From: Campylobacter geochelonis
GTDB lineage: Bacteria > Campylobacterota > Campylobacteria > Campylobacterales > Campylobacteraceae
Direction: 5' to 3'
Length of the DNA stretch: 64,000 bases
Assembly: GCF_013201685.1 (NCBI RefSeq)
Contig: NZ_CP053844.1
Location: 186,001 to 250,000, forward strand
A program made the position numbers and the translations under genes. Of this stretch, positions 46,207-55,614 are shown piece by piece. Position 1 is the first letter of the stretch. Each line of letters begins with the position of its first letter. The notes beneath the pieces are model-generated. The model saw nothing but the letters and a program-made list of their open reading frames with translations, searched no databases and was not told the DNA's origin.

Positions 46207-47082
46207 ATGGAAAAATTTAGACAAGTTTTAAAAGACATAAACGAGCTAATAGTTTTTAAGCACTCTGTTTTTGCGTTGCCGTTTATCTTCGTGGCGATGA
46301 TAACAGCTTCAAAGCTTGAGAATGGCTCTATGTGGTTTGGGCTAAAACTTCTTGTTTTAGGAGTTTTATGCGCAGTAAGTGCAAGAAGTTTTGCGATGGC
46401 GTTTAACAGATATATGGATGAAGATATCGATAGACCAAACCCAAGATGCGCAAACCGTCCAAGCGTAGATGGGCGCATAGGACGTGGGAATTTACTACTT
46501 TTTATAGTGGCAAATGCGGTTATTTTTCTCGTGGTTGCATACTTTATAAATTCACTTGCATTTAAGCTTGCTTTTCCTATTTTACTGATTTTGGGTGGGT
46601 ATTCTGTTTTTAAAAGATTTTCAGAAATCGCGCACCTTGTTTTAGGACTTTGTTTAGGTCTTGCGCCGATTGCTGGAGCTGTGGCGATAGGTGCTAGTGT
46701 GCCACTTTGGTCGATTTTACTGTGTTTGGGCGTGATGTTTTGGGTGGGTGGCTTTGATGTGCTTTACTCGCTTCAAGATTTAGAGTATGATAAAAGCGCT
46801 GGACTTTTTAGCATACCATCTCGCTATGGAAGTGACGCGGCGATGTTTATATCAAGCCTTTTTCACGCCATTACAATCATATTTTGGTTTTTGTTTTGTA
46901 TATCGGCAAATTTGGGCTTTTGGGCGTATTTAGGCGTGGTGATTGCTGGGGTGATTTTATGGCAAGAACACCGCATAGTAAGAAAAGATTTTAACAAAAT
47001 CGACAAGGCGTTTTTTACGCTTAATGGATATTTGGGTATTATGTTTTTTTGTTTTATATTTTTTGATTTATGGAACTACTAA
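46207..47082 (+). CDS. mqnP: UbiA-family prenyltransferase (probable MqnP)
   Basis: 291 aa, eight to nine helices. The two Asp-rich motifs of UbiA enzymes are present: FNRYMDEDIDRPNPRC (about residues 64-79) and YSLQDLEYDKSAGLF (about residues 187-201). Epsilonproteobacteria make menaquinone by the futalosine route, in which MqnP prenylates the ring precursor, so this assignment is more likely than ubiquinone synthesis. Menaquinone is the partner of the neighbouring Nuo complex. Confidence 0.82.
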   Translation: MEKFRQVLKDINELIVFKHSVFALPFIFVAMITASKLENGSMWFGLKLLVLGVLCAVSARSFAMAFNRYMDEDIDRPNPRCANRPSVDGRIGRGNLLLFIVANAVIFLVVAYFINSLAFKLAFPILLILGGYSVFKRFSEIAHLVLGLCLGLAPIAGAVAIGASVPLWSILLCLGVMFWVGGFDVLYSLQDLEYDKSAGLFSIPSRYGSDAAMFISSLFHAITIIFWFLFCISANLGFWAYLGVVIAGVILWQEHRIVRKDFNKIDKAFFTLNGYLGIMFFCFIFFDLWNY

Positions 47083-47091
47083 GGAGAGGTT

Positions 47092-47412
47092 ATGGACGCG
47101 GATTCGATAATAATTTTAGGGCTTTGTGTTGTGCTTTTGATAGTTTTGATTTTACTTTATATAAAAGATAAACAAACTGATGCTAAATTTGATAGATTTG
47201 ATCAAATCGTAACTGATAATATGAATGGAATTTTTGCTCTTCAAAAAGAGATAAATGCGCTAAAAGAAGTGATGGATGAGATAAATATAGGCGATTTTTC
47301 TGAGCAAATCGATTTGCAAGTAGAGGAAAAAATCGCTCCTATCATTCACTCTTTAAAAGGCATTGATGAGCTAGTTAAAAAAAGCATAAAAGATAGGAAA
47401 AATGTTGAGTAG
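47092..47412 (+). CDS. Small membrane-anchored protein with coiled coil
   Basis: 106 aa. One N-terminal helix (IIILGLCVVLLIVLILLYI) followed by a charged, heptad-like region (about residues 25-105) that could form a coiled coil facing the cytoplasm. No family recognised. It lies 9 nt after mqnP behind GGAGAG, so it is cotranscribed with it. Confidence 0.75.
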   Translation: MDADSIIILGLCVVLLIVLILLYIKDKQTDAKFDRFDQIVTDNMNGIFALQKEINALKEVMDEINIGDFSEQIDLQVEEKIAPIIHSLKGIDELVKKSIKDRKNVE

Positions 47413-47457
47413 GCATTTAAAAAATTCCTATAAAATGTCACAACTAAAGGATAAAAA

Positions 47458-48426
47458 ATGTTAATAGATGGGTATGGAAGAGTTGTTGACTATCTTAGGA
47501 TTTCGGTTACTCAAAGATGTAATTTCAGATGTAAGTATTGTATGCCAAAAACGCCTTTTAGCTGGGTTCCGCATGAAAATTTACTAAGCTATGAAGAGCT
47601 TTTTTTGTTTGTAAAAGTTGCTATTGACGAGGGTGTTAAAAAAATTCGCATAACTGGTGGCGAGCCACTTGTTAGAAAAGATATAGATAAATTTATTAAA
47701 ATGATAAGCGATTATGCGCCTGATATTGATTTGGCTTTGACGACGAATGGATTTTTTTTAAAACACTATGCAAAACTTTTAAAAGAGGCCGGACTTAAAC
47801 GTATAAATATGTCAGTTGATACTTTAGTGCCACAAAAAGCGGCGATGTTGGCACAAAGAAGCGTTTTGCATGAGGTTTTAGAAGGTCTTGAAGAGGCGTT
47901 AAAAGCAGGGCTAAAGGTCAAGATAAATACTGTGGCTTTAAAAGGGATTAACGATGATGAGCTTGTCTATCTGCTTGAGTTTGCCAAAGAGCGAAATTGC
48001 GAGATAAGATACATCGAATATATGGAAAACACTCACGCAAACGATGAGTTAGTGGGTTTAAGAGCAAGTGAGATTTTAGATATTATATCTAAAAAATACA
48101 CCATAAAAGAGGTTGGGAAAGCGCCAAATTCACCATCAACTTCGTATGAGATAGATGACGGATATAAATTTGGTATAATCGATCCGCACAAGCACGATTT
48201 TTGCGATAGTTGTAACAGGATTAGACTAAGTGCGGAGGGACTTTTGATACCTTGTTTGTATTTTGAAGAGGCGCTTAGTATAAAAGATGCGATTAAAAAG
48301 GGTGATATAGCTGCTGCAACTGAAGTTTTGCGTAAAGTTTTGCAAAACAAACCGCAAAAAAACAAGTGGGAAGCGGCTAAGGAAAATGAAGTCTCAAACC
48401 GAGCTTTTTATCAAACTGGCGGTTGA
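47458..48426 (+). CDS. moaA: GTP 3',8-cyclase MoaA
   Basis: 322 aa radical-SAM enzyme for the first step of molybdenum cofactor synthesis. The SAM cluster motif [10 protein letters not shown] (about residues 22-31) and GEP motif [10 protein letters not shown] are present. The C-terminal second cluster is CDSCNRIRL...IPCLYF (about residues 248-267). Product needed by the TtrA-type molybdoenzyme at 12.6 kb. queE and queD follow directly. Confidence 0.95.
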   Translation: MLIDGYGRVVDYLRISVTQRCNFRCKYCMPKTPFSWVPHENLLSYEELFLFVKVAIDEGVKKIRITGGEPLVRKDIDKFIKMISDYAPDIDLALTTNGFFLKHYAKLLKEAGLKRINMSVDTLVPQKAAMLAQRSVLHEVLEGLEEALKAGLKVKINTVALKGINDDELVYLLEFAKERNCEIRYIEYMENTHANDELVGLRASEILDIISKKYTIKEVGKAPNSPSTSYEIDDGYKFGIIDPHKHDFCDSCNRIRLSAEGLLIPCLYFEEALSIKDAIKKGDIAAATEVLRKVLQNKPQKNKWEAAKENEVSNRAFYQTGG

Positions 48427-48444
48427 GCCTATGAGGGCTAAAAT

Positions 48445-49191
48445 TTGTTAAAGCTAGTTGAGTTTTTTCACAGCATTCAAGGCGAGGGTAAGTTTGCGGG
48501 AAAAAATGCGATTTTTTTCAGGTTTGCTGGGTGTAACTTAAGATGCGCTGGATTTGGTGTGAAACTAAACTCACTAAAAACAGGTGAAGTTTTAACAGGT
48601 TGTGATACGATTAGAGCGGTTTATACAAGCCATTTTGAGTATGAAAATATCACTTCAAAAGAGGCGCTTTTAAGTAAATTTGAAGAGCTAGATTTACAAA
48701 ATGCAAAACCAATCATAGTTATAACTGGTGGTGAACCGCTTTTGCACCATAAAGATGAGATTTTTTACGCTTTTATAAGCGAAGTTTTAGCGCGTGGTTT
48801 TGAAGTGCATTTCGAAACAAATGGAAGCGTTGAGGTTGATTTTGCCAGATTTAACGAGTATAAAAAGTGCGTTTTTTGTATCAGTCCAAAACTGTCAAAT
48901 AGTGGCGAAAAGCGCGAAAAAAGACTAAATTTTAAAGCATTAAATTTGATAAAAGAAAATGCTAAAGATAGCTTTTATAAATTTGTAATCAGCTCTGAAT
49001 TTAACCTTCAAAGTGAGATTTTAGAGATTACTCAAGCCGCACCAAATGAAGTTTTTTGTATGCCTTTGGGAAAAAATAAAAAAGAGTTAGAAAAAAACGC
49101 TAAATTTACATTTGAGTTTTGTCTAAAAAATGGCTATAACTACACAGACAGGCTTCATATAAGAATTTTTGATGATAAAGATGGTATATAA
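48445..49191 (+). CDS. queE: 7-carboxy-7-deazaguanine synthase (QueE), epsilon-type
   Basis: 248 aa radical-SAM enzyme of queuosine synthesis, converting the QueD product. The start is a TTG 7 nt after GAGGGC. FHSIQGEGKFAGKNAIFFRFAGC is typical. The cluster cysteines are spaced C-x3-C-x18-C (GCNLRC ... LTGCD), unlike canonical C-x3-C-x2-C. A GGEPLLH motif lies near residue 94. Shared with the queD gene 9 nt downstream. Confidence 0.9.
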   Translation: MLKLVEFFHSIQGEGKFAGKNAIFFRFAGCNLRCAGFGVKLNSLKTGEVLTGCDTIRAVYTSHFEYENITSKEALLSKFEELDLQNAKPIIVITGGEPLLHHKDEIFYAFISEVLARGFEVHFETNGSVEVDFARFNEYKKCVFCISPKLSNSGEKREKRLNFKALNLIKENAKDSFYKFVISSEFNLQSEILEITQAAPNEVFCMPLGKNKKELEKNAKFTFEFCLKNGYNYTDRLHIRIFDDKDGI

Positions 49192-49200
49192 GGTAATTTT

Positions 49201-49782
49201 ATGATAATAAGAAAAATTTATGATTTTGAAAATGCACATATAGTGCGAGATTGTAGCTCAAAGCGTTGCAGAACAAGCATTCACGGGCATTCTTATAAAT
49301 GCGAAGTATTGCTTAGTTCAAATTTTTTAGATAATGCAGGCATGGTTTATGACTTTGGTTTGATGAAGCTTGGCATAAAGAGTATCATCGATAGTTTTGA
49401 CCATGCTACAACTCTGTTTTTAGGCGATAGTGATGAGTATAAAAATGATATAAAAAAGCACTCATCAAGATGGGTTGAAATCCCATATAACCCAAGTGCT
49501 GAGCAGTTTTGCAGAGTCTTTTTTGTCATTATCGATAAGCTTTTAAGTTTGATTAATATGCAAAATGGCGAACGCGAAGTCAAACTTCACAGCATTATCG
49601 TTCACGAAACAGCCACAGGATACGCGCAGTGTTTTAGAGATGATGCCTATAATGAGCAGATGGGAATTATAAATTTAAATGATATTAAATTTAGCGATGA
49701 AGTTATGTGCGACTGGGATGATAAAGAGTTCTTTCAAAAAATTAAAAATGGCGTTAAATTTAGCTATCCAAGGGATTGCTAG
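49201..49782 (+). CDS. queD: 6-carboxytetrahydropterin synthase QueD
   Basis: 193 aa T-fold enzyme that acts on dihydroneopterin triphosphate from FolE. Zn ligands are in FENAHIVRDC (His near residue 13) and SIHGHSYKCEV (about residue 36). The active-site SCSTS-type cysteine would be in the RDCSSKRC segment. HETATGYAQC is near residue 139. Longer than E. coli QueD because of an insertion, as in other Campylobacter. Completes queE-queD. Confidence 0.92.
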   Translation: MIIRKIYDFENAHIVRDCSSKRCRTSIHGHSYKCEVLLSSNFLDNAGMVYDFGLMKLGIKSIIDSFDHATTLFLGDSDEYKNDIKKHSSRWVEIPYNPSAEQFCRVFFVIIDKLLSLINMQNGEREVKLHSIIVHETATGYAQCFRDDAYNEQMGIINLNDIKFSDEVMCDWDDKEFFQKIKNGVKFSYPRDC

Positions 49783-49833
49783 AGATGGTTAAAATAAAAA
49801 AAGCTAAATTTAAGAGCAAAATAAGGAGCGTTC

Positions 49834-50223
49834 ATGCAAGAGCTTTATGAGATGAGTTTGTCGCTTCATAAATTTTTTGTTTGGGTTGTTTTTGGCTTGA
49901 GCGTGCTTCATCTGGTGCTTTCTCAAGTTGGAAGTGGTATGGGTTATGTTAAGCGCATTCGCCTACTTTTGCCACTTTATTATGCTTGTTTAGCTGCTGT
50001 TTTGATAACTGGAGCTGTTATTTTGCCAGTTTTAAAATTTGAGTTAAGTTATAGCGTGATTATTATGATAATTGCCTTTATAGCGATGATAGGAATAGGC
50101 GCTATGGGATATAAAAAACTAAAAAGAGCCTATTTTAGACAAGAAATTCCAGAGTATAAAAAGAAAATTAGAGTTTTGATAGGTATAAATTTAGCTCTTA
50201 TTTTAGTTGCGAGTTTTGTGTAA
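49834..50223 (+). CDS. Small integral membrane protein of unknown function
   Basis: 129 aa with about four membrane helices (for example about residues 12-30, 45-62, 65-90 and 110-128) and a basic loop between the last two (KKLKRAYFRQ). Good GGAG site. The stop overlaps rsmE by one base. I do not recognise the family. Confidence 0.75.
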   Translation: MQELYEMSLSLHKFFVWVVFGLSVLHLVLSQVGSGMGYVKRIRLLLPLYYACLAAVLITGAVILPVLKFELSYSVIIMIIAFIAMIGIGAMGYKKLKRAYFRQEIPEYKKKIRVLIGINLALILVASFV

Positions 50224-50879
50224 TGACATTTTTATACTCAAAAATGGCTGGCGATGAGCAAATCGTGGTAGAAAACGAGCAGTTTAACCACCTAAAAGCA
50301 AGGCGTGCAAAACTTAGCGAGCGAATCGATGTGCGAAATTTAAAAGATGGATTTAACTACATCTATGAGATACGAGAAATCGGACGAAAGAGTGCAAATT
50401 TAGAGCTTATTTTTAAAAATAGCGTCGCAGAAATAGAGCATAAACTAAGCTTAGCATGGGCGGTAGTTGAGTCAAGTGTTATAGAAAAAACCTTGCCAAT
50501 GCTCAATGAAATGGGCGTTTTTAAGTTAATTTTTGTGTATTGTGATTTTTCGCAAAAAAACATAAAGCTTGATTTGGATAGATTTGAACGGATTTTAATC
50601 GCTTCATCGCAACAATGCGGGCGAAATTCGCTTTTACAAATCGAAGTTTTAAAAGATAGCAAAGAGTTTTTTGATAAATTTAGCCAAATTTCTCTTATAG
50701 ATTTTGGTGGGAAAAATTTAGCAAATGCAACTTTAGATGAGATTTTTTTCATCGGTCCAGAGGGTGGTTTTAGCCAAGAAGAAAGAGAGCTTTTTAACAA
50801 ATCATATGGTTTAAACTCGCCTTATATACTTCGTTCAAACAGCGCTATAGTCGCAATCGCTTCAAAAATGCTTTTATAA
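50223..50879 (+). CDS. rsmE: 16S rRNA m3U1498 methyltransferase RsmE
   Basis: 218 aa SPOUT-fold enzyme that methylates U1498 of 16S rRNA. Motifs FIGPEGGFSQEER (about residue 178) and the knot-forming LRSNSAIVAIASKML at the C-terminus are seen, with an N-terminal PUA-like part. Length is slightly below 240 aa but complete. Confidence 0.9.
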   Translation: MTFLYSKMAGDEQIVVENEQFNHLKARRAKLSERIDVRNLKDGFNYIYEIREIGRKSANLELIFKNSVAEIEHKLSLAWAVVESSVIEKTLPMLNEMGVFKLIFVYCDFSQKNIKLDLDRFERILIASSQQCGRNSLLQIEVLKDSKEFFDKFSQISLIDFGGKNLANATLDEIFFIGPEGGFSQEERELFNKSYGLNSPYILRSNSAIVAIASKMLL

Positions 50880-50904
50880 ATTTGATTTTTTAAGTTTTTT
50901 TTAG

Positions 50905-50910
50905 TATAAT
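50905..50910 (+). promoter_or_regulatory. Putative -10 (TATAAT) of rpmE
   Basis: A perfect TATAAT after a T-rich run and 50 nt before the rpmE start. Begins the probable rpmE-rsmI transcript. Confidence 0.5.
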
Positions 50911-50959
50911 CAACTTTCGCTTTAAAATTCAAAAACTAATATCCAAAAAAGGAAAAATC

Positions 50960-51160
50960 ATGAAAAAAGATATTCATCCAGAGTATGTTGACGCAACTGC
51001 AACATGCGCATGTGGAAACACTTTTAAGACTAAATCAAACAAAGCTGAAATCAGAGTTGATATCTGTTCAGAGTGCCATCCGTTTTTCACAGGCAGTGAA
51101 AAGATAGTTGACTCAGCTGGTCGTGTTGAGAAGTTTAAGAAAAAATACGGCATAAAATAA
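50960..51160 (+). CDS. rpmE: 50S ribosomal protein L31 (zinc-binding type)
   Basis: 66 aa. [20 protein letters not shown] at the N-terminus and [10 protein letters not shown] in the middle give the CxC...CxxC zinc ligands of the C+ form of L31, and the end [12 protein letters not shown] is typical. Preceded by AAAGGAAA. rsmI begins three bases after its stop. Confidence 0.97.
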   Translation: MKKDIHPEYVDATATCACGNTFKTKSNKAEIRVDICSECHPFFTGSEKIVDSAGRVEKFKKKYGIK

Positions 51161-51163
51161 GCC

Positions 51164-51976
51164 TTGCTTTACTTTGTTCCTACTCCCATAGGAAATTTAT
51201 CAGACATCTCGCAGCACTCTTTGGAGATTATCTCAAGCTGCGAGATTGTCTTTTGCGAAGATACTCGCGTAACAAAATCTCTTATAAATTTACTAAAAAC
51301 TAGATATAACTTAGAAATAAAAGATAAAATTTTTTACTCGCTACACTCACACAATGAAGAGAGTTTTTTAAAAAACATCGATATAGAAATTTTTTCTAAA
51401 AAATGTGTTTATATGAGCGATGCTGGAATGCCTTGTATTAGCGATCCTGGTGTTGGGCTAGTTAAATTTGCTCAAGAAAATGGCATAGAGTATGAAGTCA
51501 TAAGTGGGGCAAACGCGCTTTTACTTGCAGTTGCCGCAAGTGGGCTTGTGGAAAAAGAGTTTACTTTTTTGGCATTTTTACCAAATTTAGGTAAAGAGCG
51601 AGCGATAGCGATACAAAATGCGCTAAATTCACCATATCCAACTGTCATATATGAGTCGCCAAAACGCATTTTAAGCTTAGTTGAAGATATCGTTAAACTT
51701 GATGAAAACAGAAAACTTTTTCTCATAAAAGAGGCAAGTAAGAAATTTGAAAAGAAATTTTTTGAAACCTCACTAAATTTAGTTAAAATTTTAAAAGATG
51801 AAAATTTAAATGGCGAGTGGAGTGTTGTCGTGCAAAAATCCCCAAATTCTACAGTAGAGCGCATAAATTTAAAAGATATCGAAGAGCTTGAAATTCCTCC
51901 AAAACAAAAAGCCAAACTACTTTCAAAGCTAACTGGCGAAAATTCTAAAGAGATATACAAAAAACTAACAAAATAA
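51164..51976 (+). CDS. rsmI: 16S rRNA 2'-O-methyltransferase RsmI
   Basis: 270 aa, methylates C1402 of 16S rRNA. A TTG start codon just after rpmE is used (YFVPTPIGNLSDIS). SDAGMPCISDPGVGLVKFA (about residue 86) and FLAFLP are family motifs. A tetrapyrrole-methylase-type fold. Coupled to rpmE by a 3-nt gap. Confidence 0.93.
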   Translation: MLYFVPTPIGNLSDISQHSLEIISSCEIVFCEDTRVTKSLINLLKTRYNLEIKDKIFYSLHSHNEESFLKNIDIEIFSKKCVYMSDAGMPCISDPGVGLVKFAQENGIEYEVISGANALLLAVAASGLVEKEFTFLAFLPNLGKERAIAIQNALNSPYPTVIYESPKRILSLVEDIVKLDENRKLFLIKEASKKFEKKFFETSLNLVKILKDENLNGEWSVVVQKSPNSTVERINLKDIEELEIPPKQKAKLLSKLTGENSKEIYKKLTK

Positions 51977-52012
51977 GACAAAATTTAAGAACTTTTTTGC
52001 TATCATTGCATA

Positions 52013-52693
52013 ATGATTATCTATGGAAAACAACTATTTTTACATCTATTAGAGAAGCATAAAGAGAAAATTATAAAAATTTACCTTGCAAAAGAGTGCG
52101 AAAAACCACTTTTTAGCAAAATTGCAAAGCTTGGCGTCAAAATCGAAAGGCCAGATACCAAAAAAGCACAAGCTTTAGCAAGAGGTGGAAATCATCAAGG
52201 CTTTTTAGCCGAGGTTGAGCCGTTTGTTTTTGGCGATTTAAATGAGCTAAAAAAAGAGAATTTTATAGTTATCCTGTATGGTCTTAGTGATGTTGGAAAC
52301 ATCGGTGCTATCGTAAGAACAGCTCATGCTTTAGGTGCGAGTGGAGTTATCGTTGTAGCTAAGAGTTTAGCAATGGAGGGTATAATTCGCACTAGCAGTG
52401 GCGCTGCTTATGAAATACCTATTTGTATGGTCGAAGATGGACTAAGTCTGTTAAACGAGTTAAAACAAGTTGGTTTTTCAGTTTATGGCACAGCAAGTAG
52501 TGGTAAAAATTTGAGTGGGTTTAAATTTAAACCAAAAGTTGCTCTTGTAATGGGTAGTGAGGGCGATGGAATGCCTAAAAAAGCCTATGAAAAGTGCGAT
52601 GAGTGCGTTGGGATAAAGATGAAAAATAGTTGGGATTCTTTAAATGTAAGCGCTGCGTTTGCGATAATTTGCGATAGGATAGTAAATGGATGA
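52013..52693 (+). CDS. rlmB: TrmH-family rRNA 2'-O-methyltransferase (RlmB-like)
   Basis: 226 aa SPOUT enzyme, probably for G2251 of 23S rRNA. The three SpoU motifs are visible: LSDVGNIGAIVRTAHALG (about residues 93-110), VMGSEGDGMP (about residue 178) and SLNVSAAFAI (about residue 207). An N-terminal substrate-binding part (about residues 1-75) is present. Overlaps the next gene by 8 bp. Confidence 0.9.
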   Translation: MIIYGKQLFLHLLEKHKEKIIKIYLAKECEKPLFSKIAKLGVKIERPDTKKAQALARGGNHQGFLAEVEPFVFGDLNELKKENFIVILYGLSDVGNIGAIVRTAHALGASGVIVVAKSLAMEGIIRTSSGAAYEIPICMVEDGLSLLNELKQVGFSVYGTASSGKNLSGFKFKPKVALVMGSEGDGMPKKAYEKCDECVGIKMKNSWDSLNVSAAFAIICDRIVNG

Positions 52694-53627
52694 AAATGTC
52701 ATAAAAAATCCTTTAAAAAGGATTGAAGAGATAGGCGTAAGAGAAGTTTCAAAAGCTACACATATCGAAACTGAATATATAGAGTACATTTTAGATAAAA
52801 ATTATGAAAAACTCGTCGGGAAAAATGCAAAAGGCTTTATAAAGATAATAGAGCGTGAGTATGGGTTAAACTTGCAAGAGTGGCTTGATGAATACAACGC
52901 GTTTCGTGGCGAAAACAGTAGCGATGATGGAAAAGTGTTTGCAAATTCTGTTACACAAAATGAGATAGTTATAAAAGATCATAAAAAAGCTCCAAGCTTT
53001 TTGCTTTGGTTTGTGATTTTGATAATTTTGGCATGGGCGGTTTATTACTTTAAGCTTTATGATTTAACAGCAAAATTTCTATCAACAGTAGGCGAGCAAA
53101 ACAGCAGTATTTCGTACACAAACGCAACTATAGTTGAAAAAGTAGAAAACAAACTTGAAAATGTTGGCGTTACGATTCCATTAGAAAATGCCTCACATCT
53201 AAATGCAAACATAACAACAAAAGATGAGAACAAAACAGAGCCTAATGTCTTAGAAAAAACTATTATGTTAGAGACAAACTCAACTTTACAAGATGATGAA
53301 AATGCAACAAAACAACTAAATTTAGATGATGAAAAAAGTGGTGAGCAAACAGCAGCTAGTATAATTCCAAGCGAAAAGATGTGGATAGGGATAATTGATG
53401 TAAAAACTGGCAAAAAAACTACTATGATTACAACTAAAAAGTATGATATAGACTTAGAAAAAGAGCAGTTGGTTTTAACAGGACATGGGTTTTTCAAGCT
53501 GGATAGTGGAGATAAAAACGAGCAGTTTAAAGACAAAAATCCAACAAGGCTTTATATAAAAGATGGTAAAATCTCGCAGATTAGCTATGATGAGTTTTTA
53601 AAACTAAATAAGGGAAAAGCTTGGTAA
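52686..53627 (+). CDS. RodZ-like membrane protein with N-terminal HTH-like region
   Basis: 313 aa. The N-terminal 75 residues (IGVREVSKATHIETEYIEYI) resemble the HTH-type domain of RodZ-like proteins. One membrane helix (SFLLWFVILIILAWAVYYF, about residues 100-118) precedes a low-complexity linker rich in Asn, Thr and Glu (about residues 140-230), and a C-terminal domain contains WIGIIDVKTGKKTT. This RodZ-like layout suggests a cell-shape or envelope role, but identity is only by architecture. Coupled to the next gene by a 7-bp overlap. Confidence 0.65.
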   Translation: MDENVIKNPLKRIEEIGVREVSKATHIETEYIEYILDKNYEKLVGKNAKGFIKIIEREYGLNLQEWLDEYNAFRGENSSDDGKVFANSVTQNEIVIKDHKKAPSFLLWFVILIILAWAVYYFKLYDLTAKFLSTVGEQNSSISYTNATIVEKVENKLENVGVTIPLENASHLNANITTKDENKTEPNVLEKTIMLETNSTLQDDENATKQLNLDDEKSGEQTAASIIPSEKMWIGIIDVKTGKKTTMITTKKYDIDLEKEQLVLTGHGFFKLDSGDKNEQFKDKNPTRLYIKDGKISQISYDEFLKLNKGKAW

Positions 53628-54376
53628 AAAAGGCACTTTTTATACTATTATTTACTGGATTTGTTTTTGCTGCTACACCAGAGCAAGTGCTTGTAAATTT
53701 AGGCGGAGCTGGTTTGGTCGTAGATGATATGGTCGATGAAAATTCAAATCCTGATATATCAAAAATAACCAAAAGTTTGCAAGATAACGGAAAATTACAG
53801 CTTTTAGTCGATAAAAAAACAAAAACAGTGTTAAATTTCAACTCAAACGCAAATGGAGTTTTGCTTCTTAAAAGCATAGAAAATATGATATCAAATTTAA
53901 GATATGGCGACTATCAAAACCTAAATTTTGTAAACGATGAAAACTCTTCTTACTCGATAGTTGTGAATCTAGATAGAATCCCAAACCCTGGCGAAATTTA
54001 TAAAGAGCTTAAAAAGAGTAATATTTTTATAAATGATGTTAAAAAAGGAGCCGGTTCTTTTACTTACTTTTTAGATTTATCCAAAGCAAGCATATATGCG
54101 ACCGCTTTTGGAAGCGAGTATAAAAAGCCAACCAAGCCATATTTTATAAATGTAAATGGCAAAAAAACTGTATCTATAGAAGTTCAAGAGGGCGATACGT
54201 GGCACCCAAGTGTGAAAATTTTTGATAAAAACTTAAATTTAATTGACTCGTTGGTGCAAGACAGCCCACAAAAATCTATAAATTTTGAACTACCAGAAAA
54301 TGCACACTACATACAAGTCGATGATGGTAGCAGCTTAGAAAACATACAAAAAGGGCTTAAATTTAACCTACAATAA
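53621..54376 (+). CDS. Exported protein of unknown function
   Basis: 251 aa starting from TTG (MVKKALFILLFTGFVFAA), a clear signal peptide. The mature part has alternating strands and helices (about residues 20-150) and a C-terminal Ig-like or beta domain (SIEVQEGDTWHPSVKIFDKN, about residue 187). No family recognised. Overlaps the RodZ-like gene, so it is likely translated with it and may act in the periplasm next to that protein's C-terminal domain. Confidence 0.7.
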   Translation: MVKKALFILLFTGFVFAATPEQVLVNLGGAGLVVDDMVDENSNPDISKITKSLQDNGKLQLLVDKKTKTVLNFNSNANGVLLLKSIENMISNLRYGDYQNLNFVNDENSSYSIVVNLDRIPNPGEIYKELKKSNIFINDVKKGAGSFTYFLDLSKASIYATAFGSEYKKPTKPYFINVNGKKTVSIEVQEGDTWHPSVKIFDKNLNLIDSLVQDSPQKSINFELPENAHYIQVDDGSSLENIQKGLKFNLQ

Positions 54377-54388
54377 GAGGAGTTTTTA

Positions 54389-55600
54389 ATGTTTGATGAA
54401 ATTCGTTTTAACAGAATTGAAAGATTACCAAACTATGTCTTTGCAGAAGTAAATGCCATAAAAATGGCAGCTAGACGAAATGGCGAAGATATTATCGATT
54501 TTTCTATGGGAAATCCTGATGGCAGAACGCCACAACACATCGTTGATAAACTTTGCGAAAGTGCGCAAAAGGATAAAACGCATGGATATAGCGTATCTCA
54601 AGGAATTTATAAACTCCGCGTTGCGTGTTGTAATTGGTATAAAAGAAAGTATGGCGTAGAGCTAGACCCAGAAACCGAAGTAGTCGCAACTATGGGAAGC
54701 AAAGAGGGTTTTGTTCATCTTACAACAGCTATTATAAACCCAGGCGATGTCGCCGTTGTGCCAGATCCTGCGTATCCGATTCACACTCAAGCATTTATCA
54801 TAGCTGGCGGAAATGTCGTTAAAATGCCACTTCCATATAGCCAAGAGTTAAAGTTAGATGAGGAAAAATTCTTTCAAGATTTAGAAACAGCATTTAAAGA
54901 GAGTATCCCAAGACCAAAATATGTAGTGGTAAATTTCCCTCACAACCCAACAACAGTTACAGTAGAAAAAAGCTTTTACGAAAGATTAGTAGCTTTGGCA
55001 AAAAAAGAGCGTTTTTATATCATCAGCGATATCGCTTATGCTGAACTTGCATTTGATGGGTATGAGACTCCATCGATTTTTGAAGTTGAGGGCGCAAAAG
55101 ATGTAGCGGTTGAGACATATACGCTTTCAAAAACTTATAATATGGCTGGCTGGAGGGTTGGTTTTGTTTGTGGAAACAAAAAGTTAGTTGGAGCGCTCAA
55201 AAAGATAAAATCATGGTTTGATTATGGTATGTTTACGCCGATTCAAGTAGCAGCAACCGTAGCGCTTGATGGACCACAAGAGTGCATAAGTGAGACTAGA
55301 GCGATTTATAGAAAAAGAAGAGAAGTCTTGCTTGAAGCATTTGATGGGGCTGGTTGGAGTATTCAAAGACCAGATGCGTCGATGTTTGTTTGGGCTAAAA
55401 TTCCAGAGCCAGCGCTTCATTTAGGTAGCTTAGAATTTTCAAAACAGCTTTTAACGCAAGCGTGCGTTGCGGTTAGTCCAGGAGTTGGCTTTGGCTCTGC
55501 TGGAAATGACTATGTAAGAATTGCGCTGATTGAAAATGAAAACCGCATTCGCCAAGCAGCAAGAAATATCAAAAAATATCTCAAAGAGATAAAGAGCTAG
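54389..55600 (+). CDS. Class I/II PLP aminotransferase (AlaC / LL-DAP aminotransferase-like)
   Basis: 403 aa. DFSMGNPDGRTPQHIVDKL near residue 36, the NPTT motif NFPHNPTTVTVE near residue 187 and the PLP lysine in TLSKTYNMAGWRVGF (about residue 246) define a fold-type I aminotransferase of the AlaA/AlaC/DapL group. Close to Campylobacter proteins annotated as aspartate or alanine aminotransferase; which substrate applies is not visible. Followed by hom 15 bp later, so it may serve aspartate-family amino-acid synthesis. Confidence 0.88.
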   Translation: MFDEIRFNRIERLPNYVFAEVNAIKMAARRNGEDIIDFSMGNPDGRTPQHIVDKLCESAQKDKTHGYSVSQGIYKLRVACCNWYKRKYGVELDPETEVVATMGSKEGFVHLTTAIINPGDVAVVPDPAYPIHTQAFIIAGGNVVKMPLPYSQELKLDEEKFFQDLETAFKESIPRPKYVVVNFPHNPTTVTVEKSFYERLVALAKKERFYIISDIAYAELAFDGYETPSIFEVEGAKDVAVETYTLSKTYNMAGWRVGFVCGNKKLVGALKKIKSWFDYGMFTPIQVAATVALDGPQECISETRAIYRKRREVLLEAFDGAGWSIQRPDASMFVWAKIPEPALHLGSLEFSKQLLTQACVAVSPGVGFGSAGNDYVRIALIENENRIRQAARNIKKYLKEIKS

Positions 55601-55614
55601 GAGTTAAAAATTAT

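Noticed and set aside
50363-50800. Minus-strand frame opposite rsmE
   Set aside because: Composition is a Ser/Phe/Leu-rich mirror of RsmE codons, with no start context.
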